The position numbers and the translations under genes were made by a program. A stretch of 64,000 bases of DNA from Amphiura filiformis. Lineage: Eukaryota; Echinodermata; Ophiuroidea; Amphilepidida; Amphiuridae. The notes below the pieces were generated by a model. The model saw only the letters and a program-made list of their open reading frames with translations. It was not told where the DNA came from and made no database searches. The DNA is taken from the NCBI RefSeq assembly GCF_039555335.1, contig NC_092647.1, positions 17,641,993 to 17,705,992 of the forward strand, in the 5' to 3' direction. Below are positions 43,800 to 55,455 of the stretch, one piece after another (positions within the stretch are counted from its first letter, which is position 1; each line of letters opens with the position of its first letter).

Positions 43800-44140
43800 A
43801 CCATACGGGTATGTTCTCCCGGAAAGGCCCCCCTTTTTGGATTTCGCAGCTCCGAAAGACCCCCTATATTTGACCAAAGCTCCGAAAGACACTTGATATT
43901 GATAATTTCAGCTCTTAAAGACCCAAAAATTGCTCATTCCTCATATTTCTGATTTTTTTTCAGGCGATTTTCAACAACAAAAAAACAAGAAAGACCCTTG
44001 ATTTTGACTGTTCGCAGCTCCAAAAGTCCTCATTTTACTTGTTCGCACCCCGGTTCGCAGTTCCAAAATACCCCCTTTTACCGGTACACCGTCAGCTCCC
44101 AAAGACCCACCATCTCAAAATTCCGGGGGAACATACCCAT
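43800..44140. mobile_element. MITE with GGGTATGTTC ends, copy 1
   Basis: Left end ATACGGGTATGTTCTCCCGG and right end CCGGGGGAACATACCCAT are inverted. Inside, CAGCTCCGAAAGACCCC-type blocks repeat four to five times. A diverged copy lies at 49268-49575. No reading frame. Confidence 0.7.
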
Positions 44141-44578
44141 CAAAATTTGTTGATGTGCTCCCCACCGGATACCATGCCACCGCTTATCACGTGTTATTGA
44201 CCCCCTTCATCCCGTGAGTCCCCTGACTAACAACTTTGTCGCTAAACATAGGGTCTACTACTCTCTGTCTGATGAAGTCCGATTATTTTAATGACGAAAT
44301 ATAAAGTAATTTCGCTGTTGTGCTGAAAATGTTTTTAATTTAAATTGAAAAAGGTCTAAAAAAGTGATGCATAAAAAGAAAAATGTAACATGTTTTGGCC
44401 AAACATTTCATAAAAGGCTCTATTTCTCAGTGAAGATGATATAGTCAGCCTCTCAGCCACGCGCAATTGGGAAATGGTGTTCACTTTGTGTTTGAAGTCG
44501 ATTCTAGACCAACATTTTCCGAGGAACACGATCCCGGTGGGCCTTTTTTGAAAAAATGTGCCCAAAGTGTCCTTTTCC

Positions 44579-45110
44579 GGGGGTGCTCCCATTTTAGGGG
44601 TCCAAATTTGTTTTTTAAGTATTTTCTGGCCAAATATGGTATATTTGGTGTCTTTTTATATGTTTTCGAGCATGGAAAATCTATTCTGATAGTTTTTAAA
44701 ATCAAAAATAGCTGCCTTCTGCTCAAAAAAATCCAAAATGGCGCCCAAACTGCCTTTTTCCAGGAGTGCTCCCATTTTGGCCGTCAAAATTTGTTTTTAA
44801 GCATACTCTGGCCAAATATGGTATATTTGGTGTCTATTTATATGTTTTCAAGCATGGAAAATCTATTCTGGTAGTTTTAAAAATAGCTGCCTTATGCTCA
44901 AAAATCCAAAATGGCGCCCAAAATGCCTTTTTTCGGGGTGCTCCCATTTTGTGGGTCAAAATTTGTTTTAAGCATTCTCTGGCCACAAATGGTATATTTG
45001 GTGTCTCTTTATATGTTTTCGAGCATGATACATCTATTCTGATCGTTTTTAAAATAAAAAATAGCTGCCTTATGCTCAAAAATCCAAAATGGCGCCTAAA
45101 ATGCAATATT
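44579..45110. repeat. Tandem repeat in the left arm, 3 units of 170-180 bp
   Basis: TGCTCCCATTTT recurs at about 44585, 44767 and 44938, each followed by CTGGCCAAATATGGTATATT (or a close variant), GAGCATG and CCAAAATGGCGCC. The right arm of the element has only one unit. The plus- and minus-strand frames here are by-products of the array. Confidence 0.85.
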
Positions 45111-46029
45111 TGTCCAAATCGAAATATTTCCCCATGTATGAACATTTTTAAAATGATTTTAGTACCTATTTGCATTGTGTGGGGTACAAAGATCACAATC
45201 AATCTATTTTTAAAATTCAAAATGGTTGCTGCATACCCAAAACTCAAAATGGCCTCCAAAACGATGTATATAGTAATGTGGCCAAAAGAAAACAATGTTC
45301 CACAACTTTAGTGTTGAAAATTAAGTATTAGTTTAAATATAATTATGTAGTAATGTGTTGGTAGCAGTTTATGAAAGCTCAAAATGGTTGCTATTGGTTT
45401 GAAATCATACTAGTAATGTCCGTCACATAGCTCATAATGACTGTTTGTACTAGTATATGATAATGATCTTTGGTTCAATTTGCATTTTCTTGATTTAAAC
45501 TTATATTACAGCTCCCTTCAAAATCCAAAATAGCTGCAAGAACTAAAACACCACCTAATAGTGACTTGCTGTTCGCAGGTCATTTTGATCGCCATTTTGA
45601 ACACCAATTACCTTAATTACCGTTACATTCAAGATGGCCGATAAAGTTTATTTCGTATTTTCCTATTTCATATAGTTATTAATTGTCATTTTTACGAGTC
45701 CTCTTCTGAACTCTCTTCACTCAACGAGACTTCTTCGTCCTCTTAATCTTCAGAGTCGCTGATCAGATCATATCCCCTTAGTTATGTTGGGATTTCTGAA
45801 GTCGGCATGACTGCTTCTGGAGGTTCATCCCTTCCTCCTCTTCCACCATCTATCTCACGTCACCTCATCTTCATTTGGAAGTGCCGAGCCACGGTACCAA
45901 ACGGGCTTAAGAACATCATCATCATCAAGTTCCCGGCCGTAGTATAGAGGATTCTGTTGTTTGAACATACCAACCAGGCAATTAATCATACAGTTTACTA
46001 CAAAGTTTGCAGGTTGGATGTGGCATTTC

Positions 46030-46860
46030 ATTTATTTACCGTCAGGGGGAAGCCTCTGAGACGGGGTTACCTTCCGCTTCTTTCCATTTCCACACATTCT
46101 CATTGCATAGCGACTATACCCTGCCGTCTCGTCCCTCCTTGGCCTGTTGTAAACTATGTGAAGTATGAAGACTGTAACTTCATTAACATTGGCTGCAGTT
46201 CCTTCAAGGTTAGATAGAAGTTCTAGGCTTTCTGGATTCTGTTGTATCTTGGTAAAGGCTCTCATTTTAGACCGGCCATAGAAAGGTTGCATGAAGTCGC
46301 TGCCTGTTACTACATAAAAAGCAGGTAGGCTCTTGCAAATATCTCTTCCAATGTGATTTGCAAGAGACTTGATATCATGGTACGTTATGCCTGCTCTTGG
46401 CAGCCTGGTCTCTTGTCTGAAATACAGGTTCTTAGCAGCATTTTCTGCTACAAATAGTAACAGAATAAATACATCTGTGTCATCAGCTTCCACACAAGTA
46501 TTATGTGTTGCAGTAGAATACGCTACGTGGAAAGCCAGGCGAGGGTCAGCTTCTCTTTGATAGGAAAACAGCTCTGGGATTTCTCGTATTACTGAGTCTG
46601 GTTCTGACGGAAGGCAAAAACACACATGACCCTTTGTGACAAAAACATCTCTTCCTAGAGTAGATTCATCAGATAAGATGAAATCAGCTAGAAGTTGCGT
46701 TAGATGTTGCGTTTGTTGGATTCATTTGAAGTCATTCCATTCACCAAGCTGTGGTAACTGTTGGGCAAGGTGAGTTAATCTTCTTTCTCTTCCTTTTTCT
46801 GGACGACCCTTAGACAGGTACAATGTTGAATCATCGGGTCGACGACATACAGGCATAGCG
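46030..46860 (-). pseudogene. Transposon-encoded nuclease-like protein, C-terminal part
   Basis: Open frame 46625-46032 plus an upstream frame-broken part to about 46860. Conserved blocks: VIREIPELFSYQREADPRLA, then EADDTDVFILLLF, then FYVVTGSDFMQPFYGRSKMR. The order E-A-D, D-T-D, T-G-x-D, F-x-G resembles a FEN/PIN-type nuclease core and matches a family of uncharacterised repeat-borne proteins I have seen in marine invertebrate genomes; this is inference from motif spacing. The upstream part is interrupted by a stop after the EWNDF motif. Confidence 0.6.
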
Positions 46861-47091
46861 GTGATGTGAGTGTGGGTAGTCAACCAACAAAATAGTATAC
46901 TTTCATCAATCTTTCATTCAATCAATCAGGGATACTTTGTAGTGAAGTGAAGTTTGGCACCAAGAGTGTTTGTGATCTTAAAAGGCCATAGGGCCTCGGC
47001 AAATTTTTAAGGACCATGCAGTGTGGTTTTTGTGATAAGTGTGGGTGGGCAAAAATAAGACTATAGTCTTACCAGGAGCCCGTAAAGACAG

Positions 47092-47660
47092 GTGAAAAGT
47101 AGATCAAATCCAAAGCCATTGTTCAGAAATAGCTTACAACTCCTGTCACCTGCATCCTCAGCGCCGAATTGCTCAGCACCAATTGACATCGAGTGTTGTG
47201 TCGTCGATGCCATGCGTATCGTCAGTATGATGCCAATAAATGGTCTCAAGCCATTTACCTTTAGATCGTGGGTGAAAAGAGTCATCGACCACCTCAAGTT
47301 GCTTCCAGGTAGAATTCTTCATATAGCGTTCGACGACAATCGTCGACCCGATAATTCAACACTGTATCTGTCTAAGGGTCGTCCAGACAAAGGAAGAGAA
47401 AGAAGATTAACTCACATTGACCAACAGTTACCAGAGCTTGGTGAATGGAATGACATCCTTACAAAGGAATACAACAAACTGCAGCTAACGCAACTTCTAG
47501 CTGATTTCATCTTATCCGATGAATCTACTCTAGGAAGAGATGTTTTTTTGTCACAAAGGGTCATGCGTATTTTTGCCTTCCGTCAGAACCAGAGTCAGTA
47601 ATACGAGAAATCCCAGAGCTGTTCTCCTATCAAAGAGAAGCTGACCCTCTCCTGACTTTC
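47092..47660 (+). pseudogene. Same transposon protein, N-terminal part on the opposite strand
   Basis: Frame 47092-47601 encodes a region with IECCVVDAMRIVSMMP, then VKRVIDHLKLLPGRILHIAF and STLYLSKGRPDKGRERRLTH, continuing into LLADFILSDESTLGRDVF. From 47340 on it is the inverted duplicate of 46540-46860. After a frame change it shows EIPxLFSYQREAD-like remnants, then stops at 47660 directly at the inverted arm. This half therefore holds the upstream part of the protein that the minus-strand half lacks. Confidence 0.6.
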
Positions 47661-47993
47661 CACGCAGTGTATTCTCGGAAAAAAGGCATTTTGGGCGCCA
47701 TTTTGGATTTTGAGCAGAAGGCAGCTATTTTTTATTTGAAAAACTATCAGAATAGATTTTCCATGCTCGAAAACATATTAATAGACACCAAATATACCAT
47801 ATTTGGCCAGAGAATACTTAAAAACAAATTTGGACCCCTAAAATGGGAGCACCCCCGGAAAAGGGCACTTTGGGCACATTTGTTCAAAAACGGCCCACCG
47901 GGATCGTGTTCCTCGGAAAATTTTGGTCTAGAATCGACTTCAAACACAAAGTGAACACCATTTCCCAATTGCGCGTGGCTGAGAGGCTGACTA

Positions 47994-49262
47994 AAAATAA
48001 AGGTAGCAACAAAACCCACTCACTTTATGCATAACTAATGTGTTCCAAACTTTAAAGCAAGGGAAATGATCGATTGGTTTTTGGATTATACCAAAATGTC
48101 TTAGAGGGGGAACTTACTTCTATGGTATATATACACAGATTTGGTGTAAAAATGTAAATTTTGGGGCAAATTACACCCCAACCACACACACATTTACAGT
48201 TTATTTTAGTTCAATTAAGTGGATTACAATGGAGTAAACTGTCTTAAAACATGAACGAATGGGTATAATAGTGAAATAGACAAATTCATGTCTTATAGGT
48301 TTTATTGGTAAGTTTGTTATGCAGGTTGTGACTATCATTAATTTTTAAATCTTGTCCATTCTTATCTTGTATGATGCAAGTGAGTATGAAATCATCTTCA
48401 AACTACATATTTTGATCAATGCTTCCATGAATCAGTCAAGGGATCAAAGGATAAGTCAAGAGAGGTTGGGCCCTGCTTCCACAGTTGGTTCGCTCTTCAG
48501 CTTACTTTAATGGTTTGCCTTGCCTAAACTTATAACTAGCTGCATGATTTGATTCTCTAAAATTGATAAATGAGCACTTTTAAACATAACTTGCATTTTG
48601 CCCTTCAAAAAAACCCATAGATTTACCACTAACAACCAATTACAGCATTGCGAAATCATTAATATGCATGAATCCCTCGATACAGCTCGATACGTTGCTC
48701 GCGGAGGTCATTGATGAATATCAAATCTCCTCCGCGTGCATGTGCGCATATCATCTGACGAGCAATTTGATTGGGACGCACATAAAGTTAACGCGCACAC
48801 TACAGAAGGAAGTTTAAATGATGCTAAAAGTTGACTTCCATGAAGTATGTAATAATGTAATGTAGCAAGGTTGTGATTCAACACCCTAAAAATGTATCCT
48901 AATTAATACCACCGTGTGTTGTCCGGAATGTGGTCCATTCACAATACATCGAACAAAGTGTGACTCACACAGAATTTGATTAATAATATTTGGTGAAATT
49001 TGTCATCGTTTATTAAATCAGAAAAAATACAGTTTTCTACTAATATGATACGTTCCGAGACTCAGACTGACGAAACACAATAAGTCAGCATAATATCCTT
49101 TGATCAAAATTATTCACTAATTATTCTCTCGTTTCAGAGAATTACCTATGGTCTTGTAAAGTCTGTAAAAGGTTTTCAATTGGTTGAGTATCTGCCAGGC
49201 TTATGTCGCCATTTCTGAGTTTTAGGGTTGGACGAGCGGCATAGTCGGGGGAGGGGTGGGTG
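47994..49262. other. Sequence without recognised content
   Basis: No repeat arms, exons or protein similarity recognised. A CpG-richer patch lies at about 48680-48800. Confidence 0.35.
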
Positions 49263-49267
49263 GCAAT

Positions 49268-49575
49268 AAACACAGAGATGACCATACCGGTATGCCCCCC
49301 CAAAAAAGTACTACCCACTTCAAAAAACCTCTTAAATTTTTACCTAGACAGAGTGCTCTTTTTGATTTTTTTAGCTCTAAAAGACAACCCAAATTGCTCA
49401 TTCGTCTTATTTCTGGTTTTTAAGTCAATTTTGAACCAGATATCCAAGAAAGGCTCTTGCTTTTAACAATGTGCTGCTCCCAAGGGCCCCTTTACCGATA
49501 CACCGTCAGTTCAGTCCTAAAGCCCTAGTATTTTTTAGTTCCGTGGGGAGCACACCCACCAAATATTATGATGTA
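49268..49575. mobile_element. MITE with GGGTATGTTC ends, diverged copy 2
   Basis: It shares GATGACCATACCGGTATG, AAATTGCTCATTCGTCTTAT and TACACCGTCAG blocks, in order, with 43800-44140. Confidence 0.6.
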
Positions 49576-49816
49576 CCCCCTCGAGCATAGTAAAGAACTG
49601 CTCTATGTTACCCGTCATCGGTAACATCAGCATGATCAGGGGTCTCGTTGATCTCGTAATGATGGTATGGCATATAGCTGCATATGGTATAGTTTGCCCT
49701 TATTCTAGCATTGGTTTTGTCACACGTATAATTTCTCCTTGCTCATTATCTTGCTCCCGTCTATGTGAACTTATTAGAGAGATTGCTATGTTCCAAACGC
49801 AGCACGTGGACCGTAC

Positions 49817-50507
49817 CCCAGCAAACACAAAACGTTTTCGACATCATTCGCAAAAGGTTATAAAAGGTTGTTAGAAAACGTTTAAATGTCGGGTTATATA
49901 AAGGGTATATTAAGAGTATAAAACCCTCTAAAACCTTTTCATAACCTTAAAAAACATTTTTGATAATCTACTGCTCAGCAAACAAAAATGTTTTACAGAA
50001 AACGTTTAAATGTCGGGTTATATAAAGGGTATAAAAACGTTTTAATAACATTCCAAAAACATTCTTGAAAACTTGATACAAAACAATTTAAATAGAATGT
50101 TATTTTGGGGTTGAAAAATATTTTGCCCAAAATATTTTCAATAACGTTTTAAAAACGTTTTCATGACCTTTATATAACCCGACATTTAAATGTTATTAAT
50201 AGGTTTTGAAAAAAAAAACATTTTAAGAACATTTCTGTGTTTGGTGGGTTCAAATATTTTAACATAATGTTATTTAAGTATTGACACAATATTTGGCAAA
50301 AATGTTTTCAAAAATAGTTTACAATAACATATTTTGAAAACATTTAAAAATATTGTTGTAGTGTGTTTTCATACAAAACGTTTTAAAACGTTATCATGAC
50401 CTTTATATAACCCGACATTTTAATGTTATTAAAACGTTTTTACCTAAACCAAAAGCCAAAATATAACTTATTTAAAACGTTTTTAAAACGTTTTTGTGTT
50501 TGCTGGG
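49817..50507 (+). mobile_element. CCCAGCAAACAC family, copy 3 (uninterrupted)
   Basis: 691 bp from CCCAGCAAACAC to GTGTTTGCTGGG. Same orientation and module order as copy 1, without the 253-bp insertion, so it shows the empty site. Flanks GTAC and ACGT do not form a direct repeat. Confidence 0.87.
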
Positions 50508-52342
50508 ACGTTATCACATACGTTTTTACGTACTTTAATACGGTGTTAAATATTGCTAGTATCGGTTCCAAACTGGATTGTGCTCATTCGTCACGAAGGA
50601 GAACAAGTCGGCTGGAATAAAGACTATAATGTTTGATCTAATCTAATCTAGGTCGATAGAGGGCATAGTGATTGAAAAATTAACAGTAAGCGCAGGCTAC
50701 TGAGTCTCTGCCTAATTCAAACAGCCCGCTTTTGATTTTGACTAAAATTTTGACTTAACATGCTGCTTAAACTTAATTGTATTTTTGTGCTACCCAAATA
50801 TTATAGTTGCCCAAAAACATATATTTTGGCAGATTAAAGATCACTACATCCATATATCATGACTTTACTTGGGCGCGTTGCATGAACTTCGACATGAGGT
50901 AAAATCAGCATATTTCAACGTAGCATCTGCGTTTTATACTACGTTGGAATCCAAAATTGGAAATCGCAATGTCATTATTTGTACGCAAAGTATCACACAC
51001 ATTTCAATGAGTAATCTCTGCGTATGGACATCGTGTATAAATTTAGTCGATTTTCAACACATCGCTGTACCTTTATTATAATGATTTGTACAAACAAAAA
51101 GGATCATAATAGTAATTAGACTTTCCTTCGTATGTTCATCATTGACTGTCTTTAACATATTGTAAAATGGACACATTTTGTGCATTTTCAACTATGTATC
51201 TACGTTTATTTCGCACGTGGAAAATACGTGACCTCGCTTCGATACAGGAGGTTTTGAATAGATCAACGTACGTCTGATACCTACGTTTGGAAATCGCAAT
51301 CTCTCTATTATCTTCCTGGAATAAGATGCTGTCTACTCACTGAATATATTTTTATACGAGAATTGTTCAAGTGGTCAAAAGAAGTCCTAAGGTGTTGTGA
51401 TAGACTTGCCCATTTGTTCAACATGGGTATAGACATCAGAATCGTTCTGCTGGGTATTTCTCTGACCAAGTTATGGTGATTTTAAGGGATTTTGGAGGTC
51501 ATTTTGAAAAACGCCCTCTAGCAAGAGTTCCCCACATTTTTCGATGGTTCAGACCTCTTTCATTGTATTCAGCATCCTCAAATCTATTTTAAAAAAAAAC
51601 ACCTTCAAAACTTCTTGTACTCAACCGAGAACAGGACTTCCATTCTGGACCTACTATATGATGGTGTATGGTGTGAAATCTGTTATTTCCTTTTCTTTAT
51701 TTCTCTCTGTTTATTTGTTTCTCTTTCTCTCTCCCTCCAGACTCCCCTCCAGACTCCCCTCCACTCTCTTCCTCCAGACTCCTCTCCCGCCCTCCCTTGT
51801 TTCTGTCTTGTTTGATTGTTTGCTTCTTTATGGCTTGCTTGCTTAAATGAATATACCAATCTCCTTCTTAAAATAAAATGGAAATTCGTGAAATTGAAGA
51901 CAAATCTCTCATATGTCTTAAATTTAAAGGTACACGTGGCGATTATCACTATCCAGATAGGGCTACAGATCATACGTAAAAAGTCGAAATTGAGGTAGAT
52001 GTAGGCTGTTTTTATCTTAAATTATTGTATCTGAGGTATCCCATATGTTTCTTAAAGTCTTTACATGAATGGATCAAGAGATATGACTTCATTGATAAAC
52101 AATGTGCACATCTGTGTACTTGATTTACAGCTGACTCAAATCAATGCAGCATGTGCATTGCTAACCACATGCTATCTACTGAAGATAGCAACATTTATAT
52201 ATGATAATCTGGCAGGGCCTCATTCTTTGTATTTCAATCTTTTAGATGTTTCTGAATGAAACAGGAGACATTTAAAGGTTGATACAAAATGTTAATATAT
52301 CCAGATCAATTGTAAAGTAGGCAAGGTCATAGGTAGACTTAC
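50508..52342. other. No gene recognised; CT-rich stretch and a duplicated segment
   Basis: CT-rich sequence at 51695-51800 (CTCCCTCCAGACTCCCCTCC repeats) recurs in shorter form at 52905-52995. The segment at about 52035-52125 (TCTTTACATGAATGGATCAA) recurs at 55385-55450. Nothing else recognised. Confidence 0.4.
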
Positions 52343-52536
52343 TCATGAAACCAAGCATCCCCTTTTAAAGGCTTTTTTGTGGGGGGTTTTCTTGGTTCAT
52401 CTTGATTGTAAATAGTCAAAAATGCTTGAGGGATGTCTTTCACTTCATGCATGATGCCATGATGGTCATACAAATCAGAGCCATGGAGCCAACCATGTTG
52501 CCGTGAATAGAGCCAGCAAAAGGTAAACCCAGTCAT
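52343..52536 (-). CDS. Possible coding exon of unknown function
   Basis: Minus-strand frame from an ATG with an in-frame stop just upstream, ending at a strong donor TTTCATGA/GTAAGTC. It encodes a protein-like sequence without low complexity: FCWLYSRQHGWLHGSDLYDH, then GIMHEVKDIPQAFLTIYNQD and KPLKGDAWFHE. I do not recognise the family. It could be the first coding exon of a host gene (next exon outside the window or unrecognised) or a transposon piece. End phase 2 does not fit the ankyrin exon directly. Confidence 0.4.
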
Positions 52537-53164
52537 GAATTATAAGCAGACTATGGGTCAGTCTCTCACGATCTGATCAATCTTGCGCTTCAACTTTAAA
52601 ACCACTTTCAGTCTGAGATTTAGACCCAAAAAGTTTGCTGAGCTTAATGGTCGTGTTACCACAGAGCAGTGGTCATCTAAAGCGTTCCAATTCCAAAGAC
52701 TTCCTCCAGGGCGACCTGTTTATTTTATTCTTTACTTTACGTTATTTAATCTTTGGAACACGATCTTCGTAACGGATGATCTGCAAAACACTTAGAACAT
52801 TTTGCAAATAATATGTGTCTTATTACTTGTAACAAAAGAATAAACAAATCTCTGATCAAACTTAATCCATGTGGTTTAAACTGCTTTACTTCTGTCCTGA
52901 TATTTATTTCTCTTTATTTCTCTCTGTTTATTTGTTTCTCTTTCTCTCTCCCTCCAGGCTCCCCTCTTACTCTTCATCTTCCCTCCACTCTCTTCCTCCC
53001 ACGGGCTAAATATTAATTGGGGTGTGTCGGGAGATGGTGCTCATAATATAGCATATTTGCCTAAAGTGGCGGATTTAGGGAGGCTGATTTTGAGCTTTCA
53101 AATTATTTTAAAATAAAAAATGTACATGTAAGGTGAGTTTATATTATGTTATATGGCGAATTAA

Positions 53165-53459
53165 AGGAGTATTTCGTGATCCTAGCATCCTCTTTTTATG
53201 ACATTTTTCAGTAGATATCCACAAAAAAGCTTATTCTAAAAATTTCAGTTGATTCCGATTTTGCCTTTACGAGTTATGCATGGTTATGTGTAGACAATGT
53301 GTTTTGGTATACCAGAACGAAATTCAAATTTCACGATTACTTTGCTAAACGAATTAATCTGCAAGAAATATAATGTAGCCAGAGGTTTCCAGTGATATAA
53401 AAATCTCAACTTTTTTTGAGAAAAGTTGGGGATGATGCTGTGGATCACGAAATGCCCTT
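53165..53459. mobile_element. TTAA-flanked MITE, AGGAGTATTTCGTG family
   Basis: Exact TTAA on both sides (53161-53164 and 53460-53463). Ends AGGAGTATTTCGTGATC and GATCACGAAATGCCCTT inverted. Diverged sister at 29577-29795. Confidence 0.78.
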
Positions 53460-53754
53460 TTAACTAAAACCTGCAGTCAGTGCAGTGTAGTATTTGTGAC
53501 GTGGTATATCGAAAGCAGACACTTTTGGGCAGGATCGTAAATGGAGAAATAGCCAAAAATCTACCCGGGGTGATTTTTTCACGATTTGGGTTTATGATGT
53601 TATTAATGTTTAAAATATTGTCTGATCGTTTCAGACAGGAATATAACTGGCATCTTTTGGCATCTGGCATTTTTGAGACATTTTACAAGGTAATTCCTAC
53701 TCTCAACATTGTCAATAATATTTTTAAAGGCAGCTTATCTATTATTAATATTAA

Positions 53755-54111
53755 AGGCCCATTCAGTGATTTGCTCATCCGGACGATCGTAAAAATCATC
53801 AAAATTTTGGTACCGTTGTTATTACATAGATGTGCTAAGCCGAAAGCCGTGTAGGCCTATTTAAGACAAAATAAGACATTTTACACGAATCTGTATTTTT
53901 AGATACTGACAGTATCTAAAATTAGCTACAAGTATTTGAATGGCGGGGCTTGAACTTCGTCAGTACTGCTGTTTTCTTAATTTTTTGCCAAATTTGGCAT
54001 TTCAAAAATACCAAATGACAATTTGAATGACTTAGGCCTATCCTTCTCTTTTAAGCAATTTATAAACAATTTTAATTTTTTACTCTTGCGCTGGGATCAC
54101 TGAATGGGTCT
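53755..54111. mobile_element. TTAA-flanked MITE, AGGCCCATTCAGTGA family
   Basis: TTAA at 53751-53754 and 54112-54115. Ends AGGCCCATTCAGTGAT and ATCACTGAATGGGTCT inverted. 357 bp. Confidence 0.75.
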
Positions 54112-54739
54112 TTAAGAAATGTGGCGTATCATGTCAAAAACAGACATCTTTTGGACAGCTTATACATAAAGAGCTATTTTGCTCCACAACGCCGTTTTCC
54201 CCAATAAAATCGGACATTCCTAAGCGAAGATATTGAGTTCGTAAGTTATGGTATTAAAAAATTTGGAAATTGAAATATCGTGGGTAAAAAGCTGAAAAGA
54301 CAAATAAAACCAGAACAGAACAATTTAGAGAACAATAATGAATTAATAATAATGAACAATAATGAATTAAAGAGTTGACAGGAGATTAGGAGTTAATGTT
54401 TTCTGCAGTTTCAGTGTACATCTTCTCACCGTTGATGGTTTGGTGGACTGTCATGTAACATGGATATTGATGTAGTAAGCCGTGATCCTAAAAATGCCTT
54501 TCACATTGACCAAAACTAATTACAAGACCTCTTCTACATTGAGGCTGGCTTTCCCTTTTAAAGGGAATTTTTATAGGCTAATTCACTACATTACGAGCGC
54601 CATAATGTAAACTAATGGAAAGCACATTTTCTGTCAAACAATTATTTTACACCAACTCCCGACACACCCCAAACAATATTTAGCCCGTGCGGTTTATGCA
54701 GACCACTTCCAGACCAGTCTTGGAATTTTGCAAACAAAT

Positions 54740-55324
54740 CGTCGCATTTACAGCATAGTGACCTATGTCAAAAAACAGTGTTTCTTGAAATTCAGTGTTT
54801 AAATATTAACCATGTGTAAAAATTGTTCCTACTCAGTCAGTTAATGCTTTTGATTAATAACATCAATCATATAGTTGACTGATGTTTAAAGATTATATCA
54901 ATTATAAAATTGAATTAATTCAAACATATTAATTATTTAAATTTAACGGTTAAAGTTATATGCCGGTATGTCCTAGACTTATTTTGACAGTTATGACATA
55001 GGTCACCTTTGACATAGACCGCATTTTCTATTTGTTACATTGTGTGCTAAGTTGAGTTTTGCAATAAAACGTCCACGAGATAGTGGCATATCTCAGGTCC
55101 TATGGCATATCATAAGTCACTATGTCCTGAAATGTGTGGTATTGACCAATATTTTGTAGGTTATTATTTTCACAGTATTTAAATTGTGGAATAATATGAA
55201 TTAAACAATTGCTTGTTGATCTCATCATGTGTACAATAAAAGCGAATGATTCATAGATTATGAATTTCAACGTAACTCATTTTGTGAAAAAATGCTCATA
55301 GGTCACTATGCTGTAAATGCGACG
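54740..55324. mobile_element. AAAT-flanked MITE, CGTCGCATTTACAGC family
   Basis: Ends CGTCGCATTTACAGCATAGT and the exact inverted ACTATGCTGTAAATGCGACG, flanked by AAAT on both sides. 585 bp. Inserted in the right arm of element A; copy B at 56830-56888 shows the matching unoccupied sequence. Confidence 0.8.
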
Positions 55325-55455
55325 AAATATTCCATATTATATATCAAGTCTGTATATGATGTTCTATTTTAAATTATTATTGTCTTTACATGAATGGAGC
55401 AAGAGATATGACATCATTGACATACAATGTGTACATTTGTGTACTTGATAATATA

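Larger units (their letters stand above)
44442..47993. mobile_element. 3.55-kb head-to-head element with long inverted arms
   Basis: Ends TAGTCAGCCTCTCAGCCACG and the exact inverted form at the right. The arms are near-identical over about 320 bp (44442-44760 and 47670-47993). The inversion continues in the coding part: 47340-47660 (plus) corresponds to 46540-46860 (minus). So both halves are copies of the same terminal gene-plus-end segment facing away from each other, with the right half deleted after the gene start. Target duplication not readable. Confidence 0.8.
53000..55350. mobile_element. CGGGCTAAATATTAATTGGG element, copy A, with three nested MITEs
   Basis: Left arm starts ACGGGCTAAATATTAATTGG with GGTGTGTCGGGAGATGG; right arm carries CCCGACACACCCC and AATATTTAGCCCGTGCGG in inverted sense, extending to about 55350 once the nested element 54740-55324 is removed. 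The part beyond ACGGG on the left is replaced by CT-rich sequence. Contains 53165-53459, 53755-54111 and 54740-55324. No coding frame. Confidence 0.65.

Noticed and set aside
44467..45311. Plus- and minus-strand frames of 135-181 codons with FLYVFEHGKS repeats
   Set aside because: Frames follow the tandem DNA repeat of the element arm on both strands; no protein constraint visible.
53480..53854. 124-codon plus-strand frame as a membrane protein
   Set aside because: It spans the end of one MITE and the start of another; hydrophobicity reflects AT-rich codons.
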